From NCBI RefSeq assembly GCF_963575615.1, contig NZ_CAUYTL010000006.1:1-64000 (forward strand): DNA of 64,000 nucleotides, read 5' to 3'. Position 1 is the first letter of the stretch. Each line of letters opens with the position of its first letter. The stretch comes from Listeria_A hofi. GTDB taxonomy: Bacteria > Bacillota > Bacilli > Lactobacillales > Listeriaceae. The notes below the pieces were generated by a model. The model did not search any database and had not been told where the DNA came from. It saw nothing but the letters and a program-made list of their open reading frames with translations. Positions 50,829 to 58,738 of this stretch are shown here, one piece after another. The position numbers and the translations under genes were made by a program.

Positions 50829-50954
50829 TTGAAATATGTGATATCAGTGTTTTTACCGTGTTATTTGGTCTATATTTTTTTACTAACTGGCATGACATTG
50901 AACTCAGTTGGTGATATTCTTGTGAGCGTTAAGTGGGAGTATGGTATTAATTAG
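50829..50954 (+). CDS. Possible 41-residue membrane peptide
   Basis: A TTG-start frame encodes a peptide with one hydrophobic stretch (VISVFLPCYLVYIFLLTG) and a polar tail. No convincing ribosome site or promoter is seen and no family is recognised. It could be a chance frame in A/T-rich DNA; listed because it adjoins a type I toxin locus and is a plausible length for a small membrane peptide. Confidence 0.2.
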   Translation: MKYVISVFLPCYLVYIFLLTGMTLNSVGDILVSVKWEYGIN

Positions 50955-51073
50955 AGAAAGAAAGGTACGGAGGTATACGGAAACGTTTGGTAAGGGTTGC
51001 CATGCTGTATGAATATTAATTTCTGTAGTAGTCATTACGAATAAATTTTATATACATATGCATATAGGTATGT

Positions 51074-51155
51074 TATAATGAACGTGGAAAAAGGTATACA
51101 TGATTTACCCAAAGCGAAGCCCCAGTCTCCTGCCAGAGATTGGGGCTTCTTTTTT
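51074..51155 (+). ncRNA. Antisense RNA antitoxin of the Fst-like locus
   Basis: An extended -10 TGTTATAAT ends at 51079, so RNA should begin near 51086 and end at the hairpin 51116-51149 with T run at 51150-51155, about 70 bases. The RNA contains GGTATACATGATTTACCC at 51093-51110, nearly identical in the plus strand to 51266-51283, which is the complement of the toxin start region. It can thus pair with the toxin mRNA at the ribosome site and start codon. It also shares the terminator hairpin with the toxin gene, as in plasmid par/fst loci. Confidence 0.8.
51116..51155. terminator. Shared bidirectional terminator of the Fst-like locus
   Basis: GAAGCCCCAGTCTC at 51116-51129 pairs with GAGATTGGGGCTTC at 51136-51149, one wobble pair, with T tract at 51150-51155. 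In the minus direction it follows the toxin stop and ends the toxin mRNA. Confidence 0.9.
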
Positions 51156-51169
51156 GGTTAGCAAACCGT

Positions 51170-51274
51170 CTACTGCTTTTTTTTCTTGCGTCGAGTCTCT
51201 AACCAGTGATTGAAGATTGCAAGGATGCAACCAACAATGACCGGCGCAAGAATGGTGGAAAAAAAGATATACAT
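51170..51274 (-). CDS. fst: Fst-family type I toxin, small membrane peptide
   Basis: A 34-residue peptide with a membrane helix and a basic tail: MYIFFSTILAPVIVGCILAI, then FNHWLETRRKKKKQ. It matches the Fst/PepA1 pattern (I-x-APxxVG, then W-L, then a Lys-rich end), whose members insert in the membrane and damage nucleoid or division. The ribosome site GGGGGG lies directly before GTAGATT and the ATG at 51274. The mRNA can fold so that CCGTCTAC near its 5' end pairs with GTAGACGG over the stop codon, or with GGTAGAT at the start. An extended -10 lies at 51331-51336 and the antisense RNA gene is convergent. Too short for usual gene finding. Confidence 0.88.
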   Translation of the reverse strand: MYIFFSTILAPVIVGCILAIFNHWLETRRKKKKQ

Positions 51275-51330
51275 AATCTACCCCCCTTCCCTAGATGCTG
51301 TTCTCGTCTCTAGAGGTAGACGGCTTCTTA

Positions 51331-51339
51331 ATTATAACA
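51331..51339 (-). promoter_or_regulatory. Extended -10 of the fst-like gene
   Basis: On the minus strand TGTTATAAT, the same extended -10 as at the antisense RNA promoter. It places the mRNA start near 51324, giving a leader of about 50 bases. Confidence 0.7.
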
Positions 51340-51384
51340 TGTTGAGCAGGTCTTGGCACTTTCACCACGATTTTTGAAAACGCA

Positions 51385-51422
51385 TAATAAAAAATAGAAT
51401 GCCCAATCAAACTAGGCATTCC
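51385..51422 (-). terminator. Terminator after the GNAT gene (minus strand)
   Basis: GAATGCC and GGCATTC form the stem, followed on the minus strand by a T-rich run (TATTTTTTATT). Confidence 0.85.
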
Positions 51423-51427
51423 ACTCC

Positions 51428-51868
51428 TCACTTATAATCTTTCCCCATCCGATAATGCCCGCCAATCTTCGGAATTACGAACTCTTCGCCAACCGAATAG
51501 AATCCCATTTTTTCATAAAATCCAATCGCAATTACGCGCGCATTACACCAAAGCAAATCGGCATCACGCCGAGCCAATTCCTCCTCAGCAAACACAATCA
51601 CAGCTTTTCCAAGTCCGCGCAATCGCGCCTTAGAATCACTAGCCATTCCGCGTAATCGATATTGTTTCGCACCTTCAAAATGGCTGTCAGATTCTTCGTA
51701 AAAACTCCCAATCGCAACCAACTGCTCGTCGTCATCAAACACCCCAACATGAAACGTTGTCTTATCCTCATCTCCTGGATAGACAAGTGCCTCCACTGGA
51801 TGATCCGGAATCAGCACGCGGTGGCGCAAATCGTGTGTTTGGGTGGCTTCTATAAACCGTGTTTCCAT
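51428..51868 (-). CDS. GNAT family N-acetyltransferase
   Basis: A 146-residue acetyltransferase. Acetyl-CoA motif A is RLRGMASDSKARLRGLGKAVIVFAEEEL (R-G-L-G-K form), and ARVIAIGFYEKMGFYSVGEEFVIPKIGGHYRM closes the fold. This closely follows the YitI/ElaA-like pattern of small GNAT proteins. Substrate unknown. It is on the minus strand with a terminator after it and is separated by about 70 bases from the acyl-CoA synthetase gene upstream, with which it may be co-transcribed. Confidence 0.85.
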   Translation of the reverse strand: METRFIEATQTHDLRHRVLIPDHPVEALVYPGDEDKTTFHVGVFDDDEQLVAIGSFYEESDSHFEGAKQYRLRGMASDSKARLRGLGKAVIVFAEEELARRDADLLWCNARVIAIGFYEKMGFYSVGEEFVIPKIGGHYRMGKDYK

Positions 51869-51940
51869 CTATACCATTCCCTCTCTCAAAAGCAAGTTAC
51901 TTGGAATGATTGTACCCAATTTTTCGGGATTTAGCAACGA

Positions 51941-53524
51941 TTATTGTGCGGTTTTCGCGAATTCTGCTTCACGCAGAGTCACTCGGCGAACTTTTCCGGA
52001 ATCGGTTTTTGGTAAGCTTTCGACAAACTCGATACGTCGTGGATATTTATACGGCGCGGTGTGTTCTTTCGTGAAATTCTGCAATTCTTTCACAAGCGCT
52101 GTATCGCCAACAAACTCGTCTTTCAAAACGATGAAAGCTTTCACTACCGTACCACGAATCTCATCAGGGCTTGCTACAACAGCAACCTCTTTCACACTCG
52201 GATGATTTGTCAATGCATCCTCAACTTCAAATGGACCAATCGTGTAGCCGGAACTAATGATAATATCGTCGTTGCGACCCTGGAACCAGTAATAATCGTC
52301 CTCATCACGATACGCGCGGTCGCCGGAAACGAAATAATCGCCACGAATCGCTTTTTCCAAACGCTCTGGTTCTTTGTAGTATTCTTGGAACAGCGCTGGG
52401 AAATCTTTGCGCATCGCGATATCGCCAATTTCACCAACGCCAACAGGTTGCCCATTTTCATCAATAATTGCCATGTACTCTGGCATAATCGGCTTGCCCA
52501 TCGATCCCGGACGAATCGGAAAATCAACAAGCGTACCAATCAGAAGTGTACTCTCGGTTTGACCATAACCATCGCGCACTTTAATGTCAAAATTGTCTTG
52601 AAAAACTGTTATCACTTCGCGGTTTAGTGGCTCTCCAGCAGAAACAGCGCTACGCAAATGACTCAAATCATACGTATCCAAATGATCCGCCTTCGCCATC
52701 AAACGGTATTCCGTCGGCGTACAGCACAACACATTCACCTTCCTATCTTGCAAAAGTTCCAACTGCTTTGCAGGACGAAAACGCCCATTATAAATGAAGC
52801 CCGTCGCGCCTTTGCCTAAAACAGATAAGAACGGCGACCAAACCCATTTTTGCCAGCCAGGCCCCGCTGTTGCCCAAACGGTATCACTCTCACGAATATC
52901 CAACCAGTGATCTGCTGCAATTCGAATGTGCGCATAACCCCAGCCATGTACATGCACAACGCCCTTCGGATTTCCCGTCGTGCCTGAGGTAAAGGCCAGC
53001 AAACATGGATCATCCTTGCGCGTGGCTACTTTTTCAAATTGCACCTTAGCGGTATCAACCAACTGCTGATAACTCTGCCAACCATCAATCGCGCTATCTC
53101 TACCAACAACAATTCGCGTCACAACACTCGGCATGTCCATAATTTTATCAAATTCTGCTGTACAACTCGCATCCGCAATGATTGCCCTCACATCCGCATG
53201 ATGAATCCGATACTCCAAATCATGCGCCTTCAAAAGCTCTGAAGCTGGAATAATAATCGCACCAGTCAGCCAAATACCCATGTAAACTGCGTACGTCTCG
53301 AGCAGCCGTGGCATCATAACGATTACGTGGTCACCTTTTCCAATTCCAGAATCCTTCATCACATTTGCAAAACGATTAGCTGTTTCTAATAATCGATGAT
53401 ACGACCATTCCTTCACTATCCCAGCTTCATTTTCCCAAATCAACGCCGTCTTCTCTGAGTCAAACTGCGCAATCTCATCCGTAATATTATAAAATTCAGG
53501 GGCAATTAAATTTTCTGATTTCAT
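51941..53524 (-). CDS. Acyl-CoA synthetase, AMP-forming (acetate/medium-chain type)
   Basis: A 527-residue ANL-superfamily enzyme. The AMP-binding motif is LAFTSGTTGNPKGVVH near residue 173, later motifs are YGQTE, SGDRAYRDEDDYYWFQGRNDDII and the hinge Gly/Tyr, and the catalytic Lys lies in LPKTDSGKVRR close to the C-terminus. It activates acetate or a medium-chain acid as the CoA ester. AAGGAGATG precedes the ATG, and a promoter TTGTTT-N17-TAGTAT lies upstream. The gene order acyl-CoA synthetase, tadA, cydABCD is recalled from L. monocytogenes lmo2720-lmo2715. Confidence 0.9.
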   Translation of the reverse strand: MKSENLIAPEFYNITDEIAQFDSEKTALIWENEAGIVKEWSYHRLLETANRFANVMKDSGIGKGDHVIVMMPRLLETYAVYMGIWLTGAIIIPASELLKAHDLEYRIHHADVRAIIADASCTAEFDKIMDMPSVVTRIVVGRDSAIDGWQSYQQLVDTAKVQFEKVATRKDDPCLLAFTSGTTGNPKGVVHVHGWGYAHIRIAADHWLDIRESDTVWATAGPGWQKWVWSPFLSVLGKGATGFIYNGRFRPAKQLELLQDRKVNVLCCTPTEYRLMAKADHLDTYDLSHLRSAVSAGEPLNREVITVFQDNFDIKVRDGYGQTESTLLIGTLVDFPIRPGSMGKPIMPEYMAIIDENGQPVGVGEIGDIAMRKDFPALFQEYYKEPERLEKAIRGDYFVSGDRAYRDEDDYYWFQGRNDDIIISSGYTIGPFEVEDALTNHPSVKEVAVVASPDEIRGTVVKAFIVLKDEFVGDTALVKELQNFTKEHTAPYKYPRRIEFVESLPKTDSGKVRRVTLREAEFAKTAQ

Positions 53525-53664
53525 TTGGAAACATCTCCTTGGTTTAGGTTTTTTATGACCTGATACTAATATATGGTACTATATCAAACAAGCCAAAGCA
53601 AATAAAAGACACAAACCGCATACCTATGCTAAAATAAAGAATAATCAAGAGGGGAGAACAATAC

Positions 53665-54138
53665 ATGTCTAAAGAAAGCTATATGCGTGATGCTCTAATC
53701 GAAGCCGAAAAAGCACGTGAAAAAGGAGAAGTACCAATCGGCGCGGTTGTCGTGCTTAATGGAGAAATTATCGGGCGAGCGCATAATCTCCGTGAAACAA
53801 CAAAAAACGCCATCACACACGCCGAAATCCTCGCGATTCAGGATGCCTGTAAAACTCAGGATGCATGGCGACTAGAAGGTGCTGATTTATACGTCACGCT
53901 CGAACCTTGTCCAATGTGTAGCGGCGCGATTCTACTTTCCCGCATCGCTAACGTTTATTACGGAGCTGTTGATCCAAAAGCTGGAACCGCAGGGACGCTC
54001 ATGAATCTGCTCCAAGATTCGCGCTTCAATCATCAATGTGAAGTCGAAGCAGGAATCTTAGCTGATGAATGCGGTGCTATCCTTACTAATTTTTTCCGAG
54101 ATTTGCGTGCGAGAAAGAAACAGCAAAAAGAGTCTTAA
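53665..54138 (+). CDS. tadA: tRNA-specific adenosine deaminase TadA
   Basis: Deaminates A34 of tRNA-Arg(ACG) to inosine. The 157-residue cytidine-deaminase-fold protein has the zinc ligands and proton shuttle His52-Ala-Glu54 and Pro81-Cys82-Pro-Met-Cys85, plus EVPIGAVVV near the N-terminus. GAGGGGAGAAC lies upstream of the ATG. An SRP RNA gene sometimes follows tadA in Firmicutes; I do not see one here. Essential housekeeping gene, so this part is core chromosome. Confidence 0.95.
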   Translation: MSKESYMRDALIEAEKAREKGEVPIGAVVVLNGEIIGRAHNLRETTKNAITHAEILAIQDACKTQDAWRLEGADLYVTLEPCPMCSGAILLSRIANVYYGAVDPKAGTAGTLMNLLQDSRFNHQCEVEAGILADECGAILTNFFRDLRARKKQQKES

Positions 54139-54583
54139 TGCCTATTTTAATGCAAGGAACATCCATTATATTATCATTTGTGAATAAATGTGCAATAAAC
54201 TGATAGTACTTAACTAAGCCGTCTGTCTCATTTTATCCCTCCATGTTTTCCCTTATGAAAATAGAACCAAAAGAACTAAACAAATTTAGGCTGAAATGAG
54301 ATAGAATAAGAATTAGATAAAATTTATTCTAATTAGACGACTCTTTCATATTTATGTGAGAAAATAGACAAAGTGTGAAAATAGAAATATTTCTTGCGGA
54401 ATAGGGGATTTTCGCATTTGTTCTTTCTCTGCGTAAACATTTGTGAACTAAAATACAACCGAGCGTAATTGTATTCACTGTTTTTCACAAGTGATTAATG
54501 TGTATAGTAAAGAGTCGGCCAATTATAATAACACAAAACAAAAGGGATTAAATGCCCGAATATCACAAAAAGGAGGAAAAAAG
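54139..54583 (+). promoter_or_regulatory. Long cydA leader with possible Rex half sites
   Basis: This 445-base gap has no gene. Rex-like TTGTGAA half sites occur at 54441-54447 (TTGTGAACTAAAATACAA), at 54178-54184, and in inverted form in TTTTTCACAA at 54481-54490. TATAGT at 54503-54508 could be a -10. Rex repression of cyd genes is known in Firmicutes; the sites here are imperfect. GAATAAGAATTAGA/ATTCTAATTAG form weak inverted repeats near 54305-54340. Confidence 0.45.
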
Positions 54584-56008
54584 GTGGATAAACTTTTCTT
54601 AGCTAGACTTCAATTCGGATCAACAACTGTGTTCCATTTCTTATTTGTACCACTTTCTATTGGACTTGTATTTATGGTTGCTCTCATGGAAACGTTGTAT
54701 GTTGTGAAGAAAAAAGAAGTCTACAAAAAAATGTCGAAGTTCTGGGGGCATTTGTTCTTAATTAACTTCGCTGTTGGGGTTGTAACCGGGATTATTCAGG
54801 AGTTCCAATTTGGAATGAACTGGTCAGATTACTCGCGGTTCGTGGGGGATGTATTTGGAGCGCCACTTGCAATTGAAGCGCTACTTGCTTTCTTTATGGA
54901 ATCAACGTTTATCGGGCTATGGATTTTCGGCTGGGACCGCTTGAATAAGAAATTACATTTAATGTGTATTTGGCTTGTTGCACTGGGCACGGTTTTTTCT
55001 GCGTTCTGGATCTTAGCAGCAAACTCGTTCATGCAACATCCAGTAGGGTTCCAAGAAATTAATGGTCGTGCGGAAATGAATGATTTCTGGGCGCTTATTA
55101 CGAATGGACAGTTACTTGTGGAGTTCCCACACGTTATTTTTGGTGCGTTCGCGACCGGGGCATTCTTTGTGGCTGGGGTCAGCGCATACAAATTACTTAA
55201 AAAGCAAGATGTGGACTTTTTCCGTAAGTCGTTCCAAATCGCGCTTGTGCTCGTTATTATTGGTGGTTTTGGTACGGCCTTTAGTGGTCACCAGCAAGCA
55301 CAATATCTCGTTAAAACACAACCGATGAAAATGGCTGCAACGGAAGGGATTTGGGAAGATACAGCCGATCCGGCACCGTGGACGATGATCGCGGGTATTG
55401 ATGTTGATAACCAGAAAAATACGTGGGAAGTCAACATTCCCTATGCGCTAAGTTTCCTTTCGTACTCGACGTTCTCTGGCAGTGTGCAAGGTATGAAATC
55501 GCTACAAGCAGAGTATCAAGAGAAGTACAAAGATCGTTTCGGGGCGGATATGAACTACATTCCTCCTGTTAAAACGTCATTCTGGAGCTTCCGTATTATG
55601 GTGCTTTCTGGTATGTTGATGATTCTATTCGGCTTGTGGGGAGCTTTCCTTGCATGGCGTAAAAAACTAACAACGTCAAAATGGTATCTACGTTTGATGA
55701 TTCCGATGATTGCTTTCCCATTCATCGCGAACTCAATGGGCTGGATTATGACGGAAGTTGGGCGTCAACCGTGGGTAGTCTTTGGCTACATGTCAACGGC
55801 AGACGGGGTTTCACCGAACGTTTCGGCGGGCTCGATATTGTTCTCGCTCATTGCGTTTTCGGCGATTTATTTAGCGCTCGCGATTGTACTCGTGTGGCTA
55901 TTTGTTCGTGAAATTAAGGCTGGACCTGACGCGCATAATCATGATAAGAAAAAAGGCAAAAAAGCGCCTGCGTCTGTCGATCCATTTGATTTAAAGGGGG
56001 CGAATTAA
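54584..56008 (+). CDS. cydA: Cytochrome bd ubiquinol oxidase subunit I
   Basis: Quinol-binding and haem-carrying subunit of the bd oxidase, 474 residues, about nine membrane segments. Haem ligand His18 is in TVFHFLFVPLS, and GWIMTEVGRQPWVVFGYM contains a family signature. The quinol loop is of the short type usual in Gram-positives. The start at 54584 is GTG with AAAAGGAGG at 54569-54577; a longer upstream frame has no ribosome site. First gene of cydABDC, 1 base before cydB. It reduces oxygen to water at low oxygen levels without pumping protons. Confidence 0.95.
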   Translation: MDKLFLARLQFGSTTVFHFLFVPLSIGLVFMVALMETLYVVKKKEVYKKMSKFWGHLFLINFAVGVVTGIIQEFQFGMNWSDYSRFVGDVFGAPLAIEALLAFFMESTFIGLWIFGWDRLNKKLHLMCIWLVALGTVFSAFWILAANSFMQHPVGFQEINGRAEMNDFWALITNGQLLVEFPHVIFGAFATGAFFVAGVSAYKLLKKQDVDFFRKSFQIALVLVIIGGFGTAFSGHQQAQYLVKTQPMKMAATEGIWEDTADPAPWTMIAGIDVDNQKNTWEVNIPYALSFLSYSTFSGSVQGMKSLQAEYQEKYKDRFGADMNYIPPVKTSFWSFRIMVLSGMLMILFGLWGAFLAWRKKLTTSKWYLRLMIPMIAFPFIANSMGWIMTEVGRQPWVVFGYMSTADGVSPNVSAGSILFSLIAFSAIYLALAIVLVWLFVREIKAGPDAHNHDKKKGKKAPASVDPFDLKGAN

Positions 56009-56009
56009 G

Positions 56010-57023
56010 ATGGAATTAAACGAACTGTGGTTCCTTTTAGTTGCTGTGCTTTTCATCGGATTCTTTTTCTTGGAAGGCTTTGATTTCGGTGTTGGGATTT
56101 CGACTCGTTTTGTTGCTCGGAATGATTTGGAGCGTCGTGTTTTGATTAATACGATTGGTCCGTTCTGGGATGCGAATGAGGTTTGGTTGCTGACGGCTGG
56201 GGGTGCGATTTTTGCGGCGTTTCCTAACTGGTATGCGACGATGTTTAGTGGGTATTATATTCCACTTGTGTTCTTCTTGCTGGCGCTCATTGGTCGCGGT
56301 GTTTCGTTTGAATTCCGCGGGAAACATGACACGAAGGCTTGGGTGAAGACGTGGGATTGGGTTATTTTTATCGGTAGTATTTTGCCTCCGTTCTTACTTG
56401 GCGTCTTGTTCTCGTCCCTTGTTGCGGGAATGCCGATTAATAGTGAGATGAATATGAATGCAGGATTCTTTGATTACATTACGCCGTTCTCGCTTATGGG
56501 TGGGTTGACGGTAACGCTGATTTGTTACTTCCATGGTTTGCTATTTATTACGCTTCGTACGCATGATGATCTTCGTGAGCGCGCGACTCGTATTGCCAAA
56601 CGGATGTGGTTTGTAACAGTTCCTGTGCTTGCTATTTTTGTGGTGATGGCGTTCTTCTATACAGATATTTTCCAAGTTCGCCCGATTTTGTTACCGATTA
56701 TGATAGGTGCAACGGTCGTGTTCTACGTAATCTCTGCGCTTGCGCTTTGGAAGGGGCGCGAAGGTTGGGCGTTTGCCTTTAGTGGACTTGGAATTGTTGG
56801 GACGATCGGTGCGATTTTTGCAGGATTGTTCCCGCGTGTCATGATTAGTTCAACGAGTTCGTTGTATGATTTGACGATTCATAATGCAGCATCCGGCGAT
56901 TATTCGCTAAAAGTAATGACAATCGTGGCTCTGACGCTTTTGCCGTTCGTACTAGGTTATCAAATCTGGAGCTATTATGTGTTCCGCAAGCGTGTATCCA
57001 GTAAGGAGAAAATGACGTACTAA
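56010..57023 (+). CDS. cydB: Cytochrome bd ubiquinol oxidase subunit II
   Basis: Membrane partner of CydA, 337 residues, eight or nine membrane segments. Start MELNELWFLLVAVLFIGFFFLEGFDFGVGI is the family N-terminus; NTIGPFWDANEVWLLTAGGAIFAAFP is the other conserved block. AAAGGGGGCGAA lies before the ATG. The gene end overlaps the start of the next by one base (TAATG). Confidence 0.95.
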   Translation: MELNELWFLLVAVLFIGFFFLEGFDFGVGISTRFVARNDLERRVLINTIGPFWDANEVWLLTAGGAIFAAFPNWYATMFSGYYIPLVFFLLALIGRGVSFEFRGKHDTKAWVKTWDWVIFIGSILPPFLLGVLFSSLVAGMPINSEMNMNAGFFDYITPFSLMGGLTVTLICYFHGLLFITLRTHDDLRERATRIAKRMWFVTVPVLAIFVVMAFFYTDIFQVRPILLPIMIGATVVFYVISALALWKGREGWAFAFSGLGIVGTIGAIFAGLFPRVMISSTSSLYDLTIHNAASGDYSLKVMTIVALTLLPFVLGYQIWSYYVFRKRVSSKEKMTY

Positions 57024-58738
57024 TGGGTAGAGATTTATTGAAATACCAAGGTATAAAACCAATCCTTGCCATGCTAGCCGTCCTGACAATCGTTCAGGGC
57101 GCGGCTATCATTGCGATGGCGAAATACTTAGCAACTGCGATTACGACACTGTTTCACGGAGATTCGTGGGCAGACGCGCTGTTCGATTTAGGCCTCTTTG
57201 CGGGGGCTTATCTCGTACGGCATTTTTTGAATGTATGGAAACGCAAAATTGTATATGACTATGCCGCAAAAACGGGAACTGCGATGCGTGAGTCTTTGCT
57301 TTCTAAACTGTTTCTACTTGGGCCGCGATTTACGAGTGCGGAAGGGACAGGAAAAGTGGTGACGATGGTCATGGAAGGTGTCGCTGATTTCCGTCGTTAT
57401 TTGGAGTTATTTTTGCCGAAGTTGATGAACATGTCGATTATTCCGGCGATGATTTTAATCTACGTATTTATGGAAGATACGACATCGGGCGTGATTCTAA
57501 TTTTGACGTTACCGATTTTGATTCTATTTTTGGTGATGATTGGGCTGGCAACGAGGGCTCAAGCGGATCGCCAGTTTGAGACGCACCGGGTTTTGTCGAA
57601 TCATTTTGTGGATTCATTAAAAGGACTTGAAACGCTCAAGTATCTCGGGATTAGTCGCTCGCATGAGGGGAATATTGCGAAAGTGAGTGAGGATTATCGA
57701 AAAGCGACGATGGGGACTTTGCGGATGGCGTTTTTGTCTTCGTTTGCGCTGGACTTCTTTACGATGCTTTCGGTCGCAACGGTGGCGGTGTTTCTTGGGC
57801 TAGGCTTGATTGAGTCGACGATGATTTTGCAGCCGGCACTCGCGATTCTTATTTTAGCTCCGGAGTACTTTTTACCAGTTCGTGAGGTTGGTTCGGACTA
57901 TCATGCGACGCTGGATGGGCAGGAGGCTGGACGTGTGATTCAGGAGATTATTGACAAGGATATGACGGAGGTTGTGACTGGTCAAGTTTTGGATTATGAC
58001 GCAAGTACATCATTTACTTTGGAAAATGTGACGGTGCAGCACCAGCCGGATTCGCCGATATCGCTTGATGCGGCAAATTTTACGGTGTCGGGTTTTGAAA
58101 AAATCGGTATTATCGGTGCGACGGGGGCTGGGAAGTCAACGATGATTGATGTTTTAAGTGGTTTTTTGGAACCGACAGATGGTGCATTTTTGTGGAATGA
58201 GGAGGAGCGTGTGGGGTTGCGTGATGCGGCTTGGCAGAGTCAGGTGACGTATATTCCGCAACATCCTTATTTGTTCCATGAGACTGTACGGGAAAATATT
58301 CGATTTTATGCGCCGGATAGTGATGATGCAGCGGTGGAGCAGGCGGCGAATGCGGCTGGGTTGCGTGATTTAGTTGCGGAGCTTGATGAGGGTTACGATA
58401 CGCTTGTTGGTGAGGCTGGGCGCATACTTAGTGGCGGTCAGGAGCAACGGATTGCGATTGCGCGGGCGTTTTTGAGTGATCGCCGGATTGTGCTGATGGA
58501 TGAGCCGACTGCGCATTTGGATATTGAGACGGAGTATGAGTTGAAGCAGCCGATGCTTGATTTGTTCGCGGATCGTCTTGTCTTTTTTGCGACGCATCGG
58601 TTGCATTGGATGCTTGAAATGGACCGGATTATTGTGCTTGATCATGGCGCGATTGTGGAAGTTGGCACGCACGCAGAATTGCTCGCGAAAAATGGCTTTT
58701 ATGCGAAATTAATCAAAGCCCAATTGGAGGAGATCTAG
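57023..58738 (+). CDS. cydD: ABC transporter CydD-type subunit for cytochrome bd assembly
   Basis: Half of the heterodimeric exporter needed for cytochrome bd assembly, believed to export thiols or handle haem. The 571-residue protein has six membrane segments (to about 310) and a nucleotide-binding domain with Walker A GATGAGKST near 367, signature LSGGQEQRIAIARAF, Walker B IVLMDEPTAHLD. It starts one base into the cydB stop and abuts the second subunit gene. Note that naming differs: Bacillus and Listeria annotations often call this first gene cydC. Confidence 0.9.
   Translation: MGRDLLKYQGIKPILAMLAVLTIVQGAAIIAMAKYLATAITTLFHGDSWADALFDLGLFAGAYLVRHFLNVWKRKIVYDYAAKTGTAMRESLLSKLFLLGPRFTSAEGTGKVVTMVMEGVADFRRYLELFLPKLMNMSIIPAMILIYVFMEDTTSGVILILTLPILILFLVMIGLATRAQADRQFETHRVLSNHFVDSLKGLETLKYLGISRSHEGNIAKVSEDYRKATMGTLRMAFLSSFALDFFTMLSVATVAVFLGLGLIESTMILQPALAILILAPEYFLPVREVGSDYHATLDGQEAGRVIQEIIDKDMTEVVTGQVLDYDASTSFTLENVTVQHQPDSPISLDAANFTVSGFEKIGIIGATGAGKSTMIDVLSGFLEPTDGAFLWNEEERVGLRDAAWQSQVTYIPQHPYLFHETVRENIRFYAPDSDDAAVEQAANAAGLRDLVAELDEGYDTLVGEAGRILSGGQEQRIAIARAFLSDRRIVLMDEPTAHLDIETEYELKQPMLDLFADRLVFFATHRLHWMLEMDRIIVLDHGAIVEVGTHAELLAKNGFYAKLIKAQLEEI

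Noticed and set aside
51428..51868. Possible toxin role for this GNAT protein because it adjoins the Fst locus
   Set aside because: It has its own terminator, lies with core genes and looks like an ordinary small-molecule acetyltransferase.
54139..54490. SRP RNA gene expected near tadA
   Set aside because: I looked for the conserved GGTGCTGTT and GNAR-loop helix and saw no convincing match.
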